Source of the DNA: Pseudomicrostroma phylloplanum
Lineage: Eukaryota > Basidiomycota > Exobasidiomycetes > Microstromatales
DNA length: 64,000 nt
Direction: 5' to 3'
NCBI GenBank assembly: GCA_039545275.1
Contig: BCHS01000008.1
Location: 682,001 to 746,000 of the forward strand
Each line of letters begins with the position of its first letter. The first letter of the stretch is position 1. Below are positions 35,875 through 45,995 of the stretch, one piece after another. Position numbers and translations under genes: made by a program. The notes under the pieces are model-generated. The model worked only from the letters and a program-made list of their open reading frames with translations, made no database searches and was not told where the DNA came from.

Positions 35875-36287
35875 AGTGTACGTCTGGTGGTTTTCGCATC
35901 TCGGACAGGTGTAGGATGGGAGTAGAAGAGTGGGCAGAGGGAGGACAGCCTACGCGTACGCCTAGGGAGCCGCTCGTCGCCCTCGCTCTCGTATCTCCTG
36001 TTCCATCCTGATCCTTCCTCTTGTCTGCCGTTCGATCGTTCACACATCAAAACTATTACTGAACATTCCGCGTGTGCGAGAGGCATGTGCAAGAGTCCCA
36101 CTCTGTGTGCGGAGAGAAATGCCAGATTGGTCGAGACAGTCACTCACTCGTTCGGTTGTTACAGAGGGCAGAGGAAGGCTGAGAATCTGTTTTGCTATTG
36201 ATACAAGAGGGCGATGACAAGGCGAGGTGGTCACGACGCCCAGGAGAGAGTGTAAAGCAGGCAAGCAGGCAAGCAAGGCAAGGCAGC
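35875..36287. other. Convergent 3' region RIP1/RCL1
   Basis: About 410 bp between convergent stop codons. A GGCAAGCA-type short tandem repeat lies at 36257-36285. No gene is seen. Confidence 0.5.
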
Positions 36288-37727
36288 TCACGTCGCCTTC
36301 CTATGTCCCCGCACACCCACACCTCTACAGCTCAGCACAAACTCGTCTGCACTAACCGTAACGGCATTTGTGTGGGCACGACTCTGTCGCTTCAGCATGA
36401 CCTCGTCGTCGTCGCTATCCTCGCTATCCTCTTCCTCTTCCTCTTCGTCCTCGTCCTCTCTCCGGCGAGCAGCCGCTTGCTCCTGACCATCCTGCTCCAC
36501 CCGCCGTATAAGGAACCTGAGTCCCCACAGCGCCTCGAGATCCCTCATCATCTGGATCGCCCCAGGGACAAGCGCTCCCACTTTCACCCTCGAAACATCC
36601 TCCGGTGAAGAAGCCATCATCAACAATGTCCCCGGCTGTAGGGCCGGAGGGACACAACCGCCTGTTTGGAGTGAGGAGAGGAGAGAGTGAACACAGGATG
36701 TGGCGATCTCTTCTGGGATTGCACCTGGGACGGAGTGAGACTCGGAGTAGTGGGTTGAGGAGGTTGTGGATTGGGTTAGGAGGGAGAGGGAGAAGCCGGG
36801 GGATCTGTGGTGGAGAAGGCCCAAGGATGGTCAGTAAGGGAGTGGATAGCTTTCTCTTGCCGTCCAATTCTCGTAGTGTCCCTCTACTCACTTTCCCGAC
36901 TCGTCGCCGCGGTACACGTCTGCGAAGATGTACAGATCCGGCACATATCGATTGAGGATCTTCCTCGCCCTCTCCACCATGCGGTTCGCCATGGCCGGAC
37001 TGACTCTCGCGGCCGTGGCGATACCTCGTATCCTCTTGACCTTGCCCGCATTGACAAAGTTGACGGACCTGAGCATGCCTCCTCCGCCGCCTGAACCGCT
37101 CATGCCTCCTCCTGCTGGACCTGCCGAGGAGACGTTGGGCAGAAGAGGGCAGCGGAAGAAGACTTCTCCTCCTCCTAGTGGAGCATGACCTCGCTTCAGG
37201 ATACGGAGCTCGAGTGGAGATGCGAGAGAGGTGGCAGGTGGGAGGAACTGTGCGAGCCAGGGTAGATGCACGGTACGCAGCAGGTCTGCGCCCATGTCCC
37301 CCTCTACGCTCGTGAGACCCTTGAGGGTGAGTGTCATCTCCTTCTTTGCAAACGGGGCTAGAATAGCAATCCACTCGAGAAAGTACCCAATGCCCCGCGA
37401 GGTGCCACAGTCGTGCGTCACGCTGCCCCCCGCAACGGTGCCCGGGAGGAACTTGACGGTGGTACCCGTGTAGCTGATCTCTACTTTGGAGCCATTAGTG
37501 ATCTTTTCGATGAGCCTCAAGAAGGAGGCTTCGAAGTCTTTTAGACCGGGAGAGAGGGCATTGGGACGGATGGCGGTGATGATGATGGGGCGGGCGGAGA
37601 GGAGGGAGAGGACTAGGCGGGCACGGAAGTTGATGTGGCCCTTGAAGTGCACAATGGTCGAGGAGGAGGAAGGGTCGGCTTGGAGGGAAGAGGAGGCCGC
37701 AGCGGAGCGACTGGTCGCTGCCGGCAT
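36288..37727 (-). CDS. RCL1: RNA 3'-terminal phosphate cyclase-like protein
   Basis: Rcl1 works with the GTPase Bms1 in early 40S pre-rRNA processing in the nucleolus; the fold is that of RNA cyclases but it is not a cyclase. Exons 37727-36892 and 36804-36288 (87-nt intron, GTGAGT...CCACAG, phase 2) encode 450 residues. Family blocks are FKGHINFRARLVLSLLSARP, KFLPGTVAGGSVTHDCG, RGIGYFLEWIAILAPF, LTSVEGDMGADLLRTV, RGHAPLGGGEVFF and, near the C-terminus, VKVGALVPGAIQMMRDLEAL. Compared with yeast Rcl1 it has an added Ser-rich N-terminus, a Gly-rich loop and an acidic insert before a QSRAHTNAVTVSADEF tail. ATG 37727 was chosen over upstream frame because the family domain follows it directly. Confidence 0.95.
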
Positions 37728-38143
37728 GGTGGATGAGTAAGCTGCAGGGTCGAAGGCGATGGTAAGCCTCCAGCAGACGTAGACCAGCAGGATAGGATAG
37801 GAGGATGCGGTGACGGCAGGTGCGAGGAACGACTTGGTATACCGTCCCGTCCAGTCCAAAATTCACCCCGAGGAAGCAGCGAGGGCGGAAGGGAAATTAT
37901 TTGTGGCGCGCTTATGTAAGCAGCGTCATCCATCGTCGCCCGCCCAGGTCTCACTCACCCCCGCTCGCTCGCGTTGGCTCGAGGCCACAGGCACAGACAG
38001 ACACACAGACGCACACCCACTCACCACCACACCAGGCCATCATCAGACGACCATCGACGCACTTGATACCCATCACCTCGGCCTCCTTCGCTAATCATTC
38101 CTTGTCGTCTCCCGTCCTACCGCGAGCTCATCACCTCGCAGAC
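37728..38143. other. Divergent promoter region RCL1/SIKE-like gene
   Basis: About 415 bp between two divergent start codons, with a C/A-rich leader upstream of the plus-strand gene. No motif is distinctive enough to name. Confidence 0.5.
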
Positions 38144-40008
38144 ATGACATTCATGGACGGCGATGAGATGCATCGCCTCTGGGCCCTCGTGGCAGACCTC
38201 ACCTCCCAGCTCAACCTCAATCGCCAACATCTAACCGATGTCCAGTCCCAAGTGGAAGTCCTCAAGGGACGAGCCGTACACAACCAAACTGGATTCGCAC
38301 TACGCAGGTTCAATGTGGACGTCTCAAAGGAGAAGTTCGAGAGCGAGCTGGAGAGATTGAATGCTCACTTGGCGCAGGAGAATAATGACCTCAAGTGGGA
38401 GAACAAGATGAATGATCGGCTCATAAAGGAGTTTGAGCAGTGTCTGGAGATTGTCATGAAGAAGTTTCGCATCTTTTCGGTGAGTCGGCGGTGGAGAGAG
38501 GGGAGATTCAACCGGCTCTCACCTCGACACATTGTCTGACATCCTGTCTCCTCGGCTGTCGCCCAATCTACTCTGCTTCGCCTCTCCAGCACGCAACACA
38601 ATCGCATACCCTCAAGCTGACGCAACACTACGAAGAGCTCCTCGCCAACAACACCTACAATGCAGCATCTGCCTCCCTTCATGCGTCCACTGCTCTATCC
38701 TCCACCCTTGCTCATCTCAGTACCCTCGTACGATCAGCTCTGCGAGAGGTGGAAGGGGAAGGGGAAGGGGCATCTCTGGACGATGAAGAGACCGGCTCTG
38801 CCTACGAAGCATCGTCCTCAAGACAAACTCTCGGCTATGGCTCTACATCGGATCCAAGGTGGTACGGCAGCGGAGGATACACTGGCAAGCTGGGCGACCC
38901 AGATGCCCAGCGATCCGATGCTGCTCTGGAGAGGGCAACAGAGCTACAACGGCTACGAGTCGAAAACGAAGAGCTGAGGAGAGTTCTGGACCTCGCCGAA
39001 GGCAAGGGCCTCGACGTAGGCTTCGGCAAGGAGAAGTTGTCCCTTGGCGCACCAAGGAGAGGTCGCAAGGCAAGCGTGAGCCAGGCCATCTCCACCGCCA
39101 TCGAGACGACGCAACAGCAGCCACCCCTGCCAACACCACGAGCATCCACGTCCCGTATACCCTCGATACCTGCCGCTCCTCTACCCACGGCATCCATTGG
39201 CTCGCCGTCTGCAGCTTCCAGACAGATCACCGCGCCGCCCCCGCCCGTGCCAAAGCCGCATCGCACACCATTGAGGGAGAAGCTGCAACAGGCGGCCGAA
39301 GCCATTCATTCTACATCTTCACCACCCCCCGCTGTCTCGTCGGTGGAATTGCCGGCTATCCCGGATATTCTCCTTGGTACACCGGAACAAAATACAAGGG
39401 GCTCGGGCTCGACGCTCATCCCCACACCGCCGGACTCGGCGCCTGCTCAGTCGGACATTCGCTCGGCTCCCCTTTTGCCGCTAGCCTCACCCAAAGGAGA
39501 CGGATCCCAGCCTCTAGGTGCAGAAGAAGCGTCACCGCTAGCGGCAGCCATGGCCGCGGAGACAGGAAATGGGGAAGCCGTCGAGGCAGAAGAGCCCATC
39601 GATCTAGCCGAGGAGGTTGATCCTCCAAACGCACTCCTGGGAGGACATGCAGAAGGCAGAGAAGACGTACCCAAGGATTCGCTCGAGTTGCTACTCGACG
39701 CCAAGGACGGAGGTGAGGAGGCAGTGGTGGATGACCTGCACGAGGTGGAGCTGCCTGCCAATGAGGAAATCGACTTGTCCGATGGAAAGGCGGTGGGCGC
39801 AGCGGCGGGCGCAGTGGAGTCTTCACCGGTCGAAACGACCCCTTTGGTCGAGCAGGCTGTCGAGCCAGAGAGCAAGGATGTGGCCGTGTCAGGGGCTGAG
39901 GCAGTTCCTGTGTCGTCCAGCGCGTTGGAGGAGATTGGTGCCGGATCGACTATAGAGGTTGAAGTGCCCTCGCAGGACATACAGGAGGAGCAGACGCTAT
40001 CCTCCTAG
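38144..40008 (+). CDS. Coiled-coil protein resembling SIKE/FGFR1OP2 (STRIPAK subunit SCI1-like)
   Basis: Exons 38144-38479 and 38590-40008 (110-nt intron, GTGAGT...CTCCAG, phase 0) encode 584 residues. The first 230 residues are rich in heptads. Two blocks resemble the SIKE/FGFR1OP2 family: LAQENNDLKWENK followed by LEIVMKKFR (family: QEN...ENR, then LELIMSKYR), and later LRVENEELRRVLDLAE (family: LENKELRELL). Fungal members (SCI1 in Sordaria) are small coiled-coil parts of the STRIPAK phosphatase-kinase complex. If so, this copy has an unusual acidic Pro/Ala/Ser-rich C-terminal tail of about 350 residues, so it is much longer than the known family. The resemblance is by eye; a generic coiled-coil protein cannot be excluded. 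Confidence 0.6.
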
Positions 40009-40183
40009 AGGCGGTACAATGCTTCGTACATGGCCTCGACGTTGCTTGGCATCGCATCGCAGCGTATTCAATCCATTCTGCTTGCATATAGCCCAATGCG
40101 TCTTGAGCTTGCCTTTCTTCCATTTGGCCTCGTTGTATGACGATGCCCGTACAACCCGACATCTTTCTCTTCAAAAGCCCAGC

Positions 40184-40654
40184 TCACTCCTCGCCACCTC
40201 CTCCTCTCCTGCGCTGTGAAGTCTGCCTATTGAGCTGGTTGAGCAAGCTCTGTAGCGGGCTCTGTGCCCCTCCCCCGCTCGCCCCGCCCACACCGGCCTG
40301 TCCGCTCTCCTGCCGCTCCCTCCGCTCTCCCTGGGAGAGGTACCGTGCAAGAGCCGCCTCTTTGTCGCGCTCTTCTCCCTCTCTCTCACTCGCACCAGCA
40401 GGAGCCCCTCCTACTCCGGATCTCAACCCCGAGGTCGAGCTCAAGCTGGCGCTCGCATTCTCTCGCCTCTCCTCAGCCTCACGTCGCATAATCGCCTTTC
40501 GCTTCTGGAGGTTGCGCTCCTTGACAAACCAGTAGGACGTGCCCGCGATGAAGATCATGGCGGTCCAGCCGAGGAAGATGGGTCGGGGTGCGTTTAAGCG
40601 GGTGGACCAGGAGGGGCGGGTGGATGAGGAAGAGGAGGAGGAAGGTGAGGACAT
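40184..40654 (-). CDS. Small single-span membrane protein, function unknown
   Basis: A 156-residue one-exon protein. A Ser-rich N-terminus and RLNAPRP precede one hydrophobic helix (IFLGWTAMIFIAGTSYWFV). A basic stretch follows (KERNLQKRKAIMRREAEERR), then a Gly/Ala/Ser/Gln-rich tail. The layout resembles small fungal mitochondrial inner-membrane proteins of the DUF4748 kind (short N-terminus, one span, basic matrix-like segment), but I cannot name it. The next gene to the left ends 175 bp away in convergent orientation. Confidence 0.6.
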   Translation of the reverse strand: MSSPSSSSSSSTRPSWSTRLNAPRPIFLGWTAMIFIAGTSYWFVKERNLQKRKAIMRREAEERRENASASLSSTSGLRSGVGGAPAGASEREGEERDKEAALARYLSQGERRERQESGQAGVGGASGGGAQSPLQSLLNQLNRQTSQRRRGGGGEE

Positions 40655-41200
40655 GATGATCGTGGTGGTGGAAGTGCTGTCGCTGCTGCTGATATAAGAA
40701 GAGGGAGGCTGGTACCGACAGGAAGATTGAGCTCCCTTTCCTTTGGTCGCTGCTCGCTGCTGCTGCTGATGCTGCTGCTGATGGATTCAAAAAAGCCGGG
40801 CAGAGTCCATGCAGGGCAGCGGAGCGGAGCGGAGTGTGATTTGGGGCGAGACGAACCTCGGGGGCCGTGCCAAGGCAATGCAGGGTGACTGACTGTTCGC
40901 TTCCTCTTTCCGATGCTCAAAGGTCCACTGAGGTCCACTTTGCACTTGGCAGTACATCACCTTGGCCACACTTCACGATTACGACGACGACGACGACCAC
41001 GTACTGGCCTTCTATCGTCGCAGGCATCTGTAGCTTTTGTCACCACACTTTGCCAGAGCCTCCTCTGGAACTCCTGCGACCAAGACCCAGCATTGCCTGC
41101 CCCATCTGCCTACCTAAGCCAGCTACCACCTTGCCCAACGTCTCCCCCAAGCCGCCCCCTCAGCTCCCTCCTCTAGATTCACTGCTAGTCCACCTAGTAC
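40655..41200. other. Promoter region upstream of the MATH-BTB gene
   Basis: About 550 bp between divergent genes, with a CTG/CAG-rich microrepeat near 40757-40785 and a short ACG run near 40980-41000. No other coding feature is seen. Confidence 0.5.
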
Positions 41201-43605
41201 ATGGACCTGAGCTCCTCCCGTGCCACAAGAGGAGGCCGTCACACCGCCTCCACATCCGAAACGTTCGCCTCTTACGGAGCATCGGCATCCCTCTCCAGCA
41301 GTACCGGCTCAGCAGGCGGAGGAGCAAGTAGACCTAGAGGAGAGGCGACGAAGATGCCTGCTGCCGCGCCTAGTGAGACGCACTCTCGTGGGTATCAATG
41401 GATTGGATGGAGAAGCCGAGCGCGAACCAGGTGACTGATTTAGTGGCCTGTCCTCCTGCATCTATCCCTCGGCAGTCGTCTTTGAATGGGTGAGCAATCA
41501 TGGTAGCATATATGCTGAGCTCAGCGCTCAACAAGGCCCAAACAATTCGAAGTGCTGACCTGAACACCACTACCACCACCACCTTATACCCTACAGCCCC
41601 TCACTGGAGTCAAGAGCCTCTTCGATGGTAGCAGGACCGATGTTAAGTCCAAAGTGGTCAAGTCTATCCCCTTTGGCGGGGGACGATGGACCGTATTGTT
41701 CTACGCTCAGAGCGGACTTGATCAGGTGGGTGCACGACTGAGCCACTTGCGTGAGTCTGACGATGAATCAATCTGACACCTTTCACTCGACTGTCCGCCC
41801 ACCAGTTCTGTTCCCTCTACCTAAATGCTGAGCCCCTAGAATCAGAAAGGAGGCTGCCCGCGGGCATGGAAGGATCTAAAAGTGCAGAGCTGGAGTGGGT
41901 ACGAGAGGGTCTATACAGCTTCACTTTCACTCTGCAGACACTCGACAAGACCGTGACCATCGGCACCAAGGAGGCCCACTCTCATGCCTATTCCTCCACA
42001 ACGTCCAATTGGGGTTGGGCGCAGTTCGCTAAGCGTGATGCCGCCTTCTACACCAATGCAAGAGTCAGAGAGGCCGATGGCTTCCTCATCACCGTCAGTA
42101 TCCAGGCCCAAGCAGAGAAGCCTCGCAGCGGCAAGCCGGAGGCCATCACTGTCCCTTCACTCCTAATCAAGTCCGTGGGGTCCCTCCTCGACGATCCAGA
42201 TCTCAGTGACGTCGTGTTCCACATCAAGCCATCAGCTGCTCATCGTCCTCCTGGGCGACCCAAGTTACCCACTCGAAGGATCTACGCCATGAAAAAGGTC
42301 CTGGCCGCTCGATCTGAGTACTTTCGCGTCATGTTCGAGAGCGGCTTCCTTGAAGGCGAGGCTGATGACGATTCGGACGCAGAAGAGGACGCGTCGATTC
42401 ATTCTGTCCGTTCGCTGGCCTCTCATACTGATGGACAGAATGTGTCTGCCTCTGCTGACATATCAGGTCGAGACCGCAAAGGCGACTCTGGGGCATTCTT
42501 CAACGACAACGATCCCAGACAGACCAGCGGGATCGGTCTGGACGACGAAGACTACTGTGGCCATGAGCCTTTGCTCGACGATTCAGATGCTGAGCTGGAC
42601 ATGCCTCTCATCACACGAGCGTCAAGTCGCCATGTCCGTCTGGATCAGGGGTTGTCAGACGACGAAGAAGACCAAGCTCTGCGTGCCAGCGCGGGCGAAG
42701 GGGCTGCGAAAGCCCGAGCCTCGACACGCTCTACGACTGCAGCCGAGCGAGCGCCAGCGTTCGAAAGGAGGGAGAGTACCGCTAGCTTTTCGTCTGTTGG
42801 CCAGGCGACTGTGGGCGAGGTGAGAAAGAGCGTCTCGGACATCTCTCTTGAGGGTTCGCCCGGTAGTCCTGCAGATGTGGCTGCCGTCTCTCCCACCAAG
42901 CGTGGAAAGCGCGAGCGATCGACGACTGCAAACCATGAGGCGACCGAGGCCGCCCAGACTTCGAGCACGTCCATTCGTCCTGACAAGAGGAAGCGACGCA
43001 AAGTCGTGGTGAGGGACAGCTCCTACACTACCTTCAAGGCGTTGCTGTTCTACCTCTATACCGACACAATTGAGTTTGCACCTCTCACCTCGAGCTTCAT
43101 GGAGCTCGGCGGATCCTGCCGCGAACCAACGAAGGAGCCACCCGCTGTCAGAGTCTCTCCTGCAGACTTTTGCGAAGACATGCTCAAGGCGCACCATAGG
43201 CGTCAGGAAGTCATCGACATGCTCCATCGCAAGAATCCCGATCGTCCCACTGCCTGCTCAGCAAAGTCGATGTATCGTCTGGCGGACAAGCTCCACCTTC
43301 CCGAGCTCAAGTCGCGCGCCCACCAGCACATTGCCGTGCACCTAGACCAGATGAACATCGTCTGGGAGACCTTCTCCTCCTTTACCTGCCGCTACCCTGA
43401 GATTCTCAACATCGAAGTCGACTACCTCTTGAGGAACTGGAAGTCCATCAGGAAGGGATCTCCGCTAAAGTCCGTCTTTGCTAGGGGGCACGCGCACCCG
43501 GGATTGGGAGAGGTGTGGCCCATCCTGCTCAAGCAGCTCACTTGGGCTCATCCACCGGACGTCGAGTCCGAGGACGAGTGCGTAGTCCCTGGAGCCACAA
43601 TCTGA
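41201..43605 (+). CDS. MATH-BTB domain protein with a split BTB domain
   Basis: Likely an adaptor, possibly for a cullin-3 ubiquitin ligase as in other MATH-BTB proteins. Certain exons: micro-exon 41476-41489 (14 nt), 41597-41725 and 41806-43605. The 5' part is less sure. An intact 708-residue frame from ATG 41201 results if 41328-41373 (46 nt, poor GTAGAC donor) is also spliced, with exons 41201-41327 and 41374-41430. The MATH domain runs VVFEW, VVKSIPFGGGRWTVLFY, CSLYLNAEP, YSFTFTLQ, WGWAQFAKRDAAF. The BTB domain starts at DLSDVVFHI and KKVLAARSEYFRVMFESGF. It then breaks for about 220 disordered acidic residues and resumes at SYTTFKALLFYLYTDTIEF. A BACK-like MYRLADKLHLPELK helix set follows. 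Confidence 0.8.
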
Positions 43606-44098
43606 GAGGTTCAGATTCCTGTTCTGTCCGCGGCACTTCCAACGACCACGACCGGCACCTCTGCAGCCCTGAACCCCAGCAGGCGCATGTCCGCCCTTGG
43701 CGACTCGCAGATTGTCGTCGTCGTCTTCAGCTGGCGGCCCACATCACATCACATCATACCCATCTCGCTCTGTAATCATCACACATCTACGGTTACGACT
43801 CACGACCCATTACGCACACGAATGTTGATCGATTTCCCACTGGCTGACCCGCCGAGCTTTTACACATGCAATAGAACCTTCATATCCCCCTTTGGCACAG
43901 ACCGAGACTGACATTGGCGCAGTGACCGATGAGACGGCAGGCTGGGATGAGATGAGATGGAAAATGGAATAGGATGCGAGGAAGCAAGCGAGAAGAAAAG
44001 TACTAAACATGACAACAAGAGACCGCGACCGCGACCGCACCCAACCCCACTACCACCACCTTTTCTGGCCTTTTGCAATTTGCACTTGCATTCTTTTA
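43606..44098. other. Convergent 3' region MATH-BTB gene/NOP1
   Basis: About 490 bp between two convergent stop codons, presumably 3' UTRs and terminators. It contains a small CGCGACCG-type reiteration at about 44025-44039. No gene is seen. Confidence 0.5.
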
Positions 44099-45249
44099 CT
44101 ACTTTGCAACGGCAGCATTTGGCCTGTAGGTGGCTACGAGCATTGCGTGATCCCTCTCGTAAGGCTCCAGTGTGAGCTGTTCCCTCGGCTTAAAGTCGGA
44201 CTCTACGAGCTTCTTCACCTCTCCAGCGTACACTGCCTCTGGCACGGCGGTGGAGTCGATGCAGGATGCCTTGATGGAGATGACTGCGTGACCTCCATTC
44301 TTGAGGAAGTGGGAAGCGTTGAGGGCGACGATTCGAGCTTGGTCTGGCTGGGCAACGTCGGCAAAGATGGTGTCGACCATGGGTAGGAGGAGCCTGTACT
44401 TCTGGGGATGCCTAGCGTCCTCGATGATGGGAATCACATTTGTCCGCTTCTTGGCCATACCGATCAGGTCTCGTCCTGAGCGGTGAGAGAACTCAACGGC
44501 GTAGACGGTTCCCTCGGGTCCCACTACATCTGCTACGTGCGAGACGGAAGTTCCAGAGGCAGCTCCTAGGTAGAGGACCTTTGAGCCGGGAGCAATGTGG
44601 ATGTGGTCCAGTCCACCCAGGACACCAGCGGCGAGCTTGGATCGGAAGGGGTTCCAGACTCGGTATTCGACCTTGGTGGGTGCGCCTCCCTCCTCTGCGG
44701 GAGCTCCCTCGACTGAGATTCGCTTCTCGCCATAGACGGACTCTCCAGGTGAGATGTTGCGGGTGACCAGAAGGTGCTCCTTGCCCTCGGCAATGAAGAT
44801 ACCGGCATGTCGGTGAGGCTTGACGATGACGTTGGATCCGCCCTTTGCACCTCCGCGACCAGCTGCGCCACCCCGTCCACCACGGCCACCTCGTCCGCGG
44901 TCACCACCACGACCACGGTCTCCGCCCCTGCCGCGGGGAGCACCCCTGCCGCCGCCTCGTCCGCCAAAGGAGGAACCACCACGACCTCCGCCACGACCAC
45001 CGCCGAAGCCGCCACGGCCACCACGGTCACCGCCACCTCCCCTGCCACCCCTCGAGCCACCTCGTGCACCTCCGCCTCGTCCTCCTCGGTCGCCTGGAAA
45101 GTGGGGAAAGAGAGAGGATGAGATGGGTGGACAAGGTCAGCGAACTGACTCTCGGAGAAGCTGTCTAGCTCTAGTCGTCTATGACAGTGTGGTAGAAGCT
45201 GCGTCTATCACACCTGGCGCCTCCGGAAGGGATACTAACCGAATGCCAT
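44099..45249 (-). CDS. NOP1: Fibrillarin, box C/D snoRNP 2'-O-methyltransferase
   Basis: The nucleolar methyltransferase that modifies rRNA 2'-hydroxyls as guided by box C/D snoRNAs. Exons 45249-45240 (10 coding nt, giving MAF plus one base) and 45093-44099, joined across a 146-nt intron with donor GTTAGT and acceptor TTCCAG (phase 1), give 334 residues. The first exon was found because the RGG domain otherwise begins without an ATG. Residues 4 to about 85 are an RGG/GGR-rich domain. The methyltransferase domain follows: [28 protein letters not shown], then the SAM-binding [44 protein letters not shown] and [12 protein letters not shown]. The chain is full length and divergent from gamma-tubulin. 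Confidence 0.95.
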
Positions 45250-45995
45250 TGCTGTAGTGTGTGAGCTGCGCTTAGTGTGTGGAGCGGGAGCAGTGACTTG
45301 CAGGAAGTGCTAAAGAGCTATCCTTCCTTCGAGAGCTAGCGCTGAAGACCTGTGTGTGGGTCCAAGGGTGATGTAGCTCTGTGATTATGAGAAAGAAAGA
45401 AGAGGAGGACCACAAGTTGCTTGTCTGTAGGAAAGTAGTACGAGGGTAGCAATGGAAGTAAAGGATGTCCCTCGCTCAACTTTGAGAATCTCTCTGTGCC
45501 CGGCATCAGCCAATGGGCGCACGGCGGGGCAGCAAAGCGGGCAGCAGCACTCACCCGCCCAGACCTTCCTCGCCTGCAAGATTTTTCTCGACGGACTAAT
45601 TCGTCTGAGGAGCTCCCGCTGCGCGCACACACACACGCACTTCAGCTCTCACCCTCGGAACGGAACCAAGGGCGGAACCACCTCTTTGGACTCAGTCACG
45701 CGTCACGGTGTTGGGAGACGAGGCGAGGCGCAACGGAAAGAAGCACGAGACAGGTGAACCACGACAACGACGACGACGAAGCAGCTGCAGTACCAGCATC
45801 TCTACCCACTGCTACCACGAGAGACTCACCCCATTACCACTGCGGCTGCCCTCGAGAGGCTCACAAAGGCACTGCCATCGTCCGCAATCCACCTATACCC
45901 AAGGTTGATCCCAACCCCAAACCCGCGCTCACTCCCTATCCTCTCTCCTAGCCAACCCGCGTCTCCCCTTCCTCTACATTCACCCCCTTCCGGCC
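45250..45995. other. Shared divergent promoter region NOP1/gamma-tubulin
   Basis: A 746-bp region between two divergent start codons. It holds an ACGCGT (MluI-type) motif at 45698-45703 and a CGA-rich leader just upstream of gamma-tubulin. No further gene was recognised. Confidence 0.55.
45698..45703. promoter_or_regulatory. MCB-like element (ACGCGT) upstream of gamma-tubulin
   Basis: A perfect palindromic ACGCGT within CACGCGTCAC, 293 bp upstream of the gamma-tubulin ATG and 449 bp upstream of NOP1. In yeasts this hexamer binds MBF at G1/S genes. A single six-base match is weak evidence. Confidence 0.2.

Noticed and set aside
45094..45239. Possible intronic box C/D snoRNA in the NOP1 intron
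   Set aside because: A GTGATAGA and a CTGA are present, but box C does not match RTGATGA and no terminal stem is visible. Not supported.
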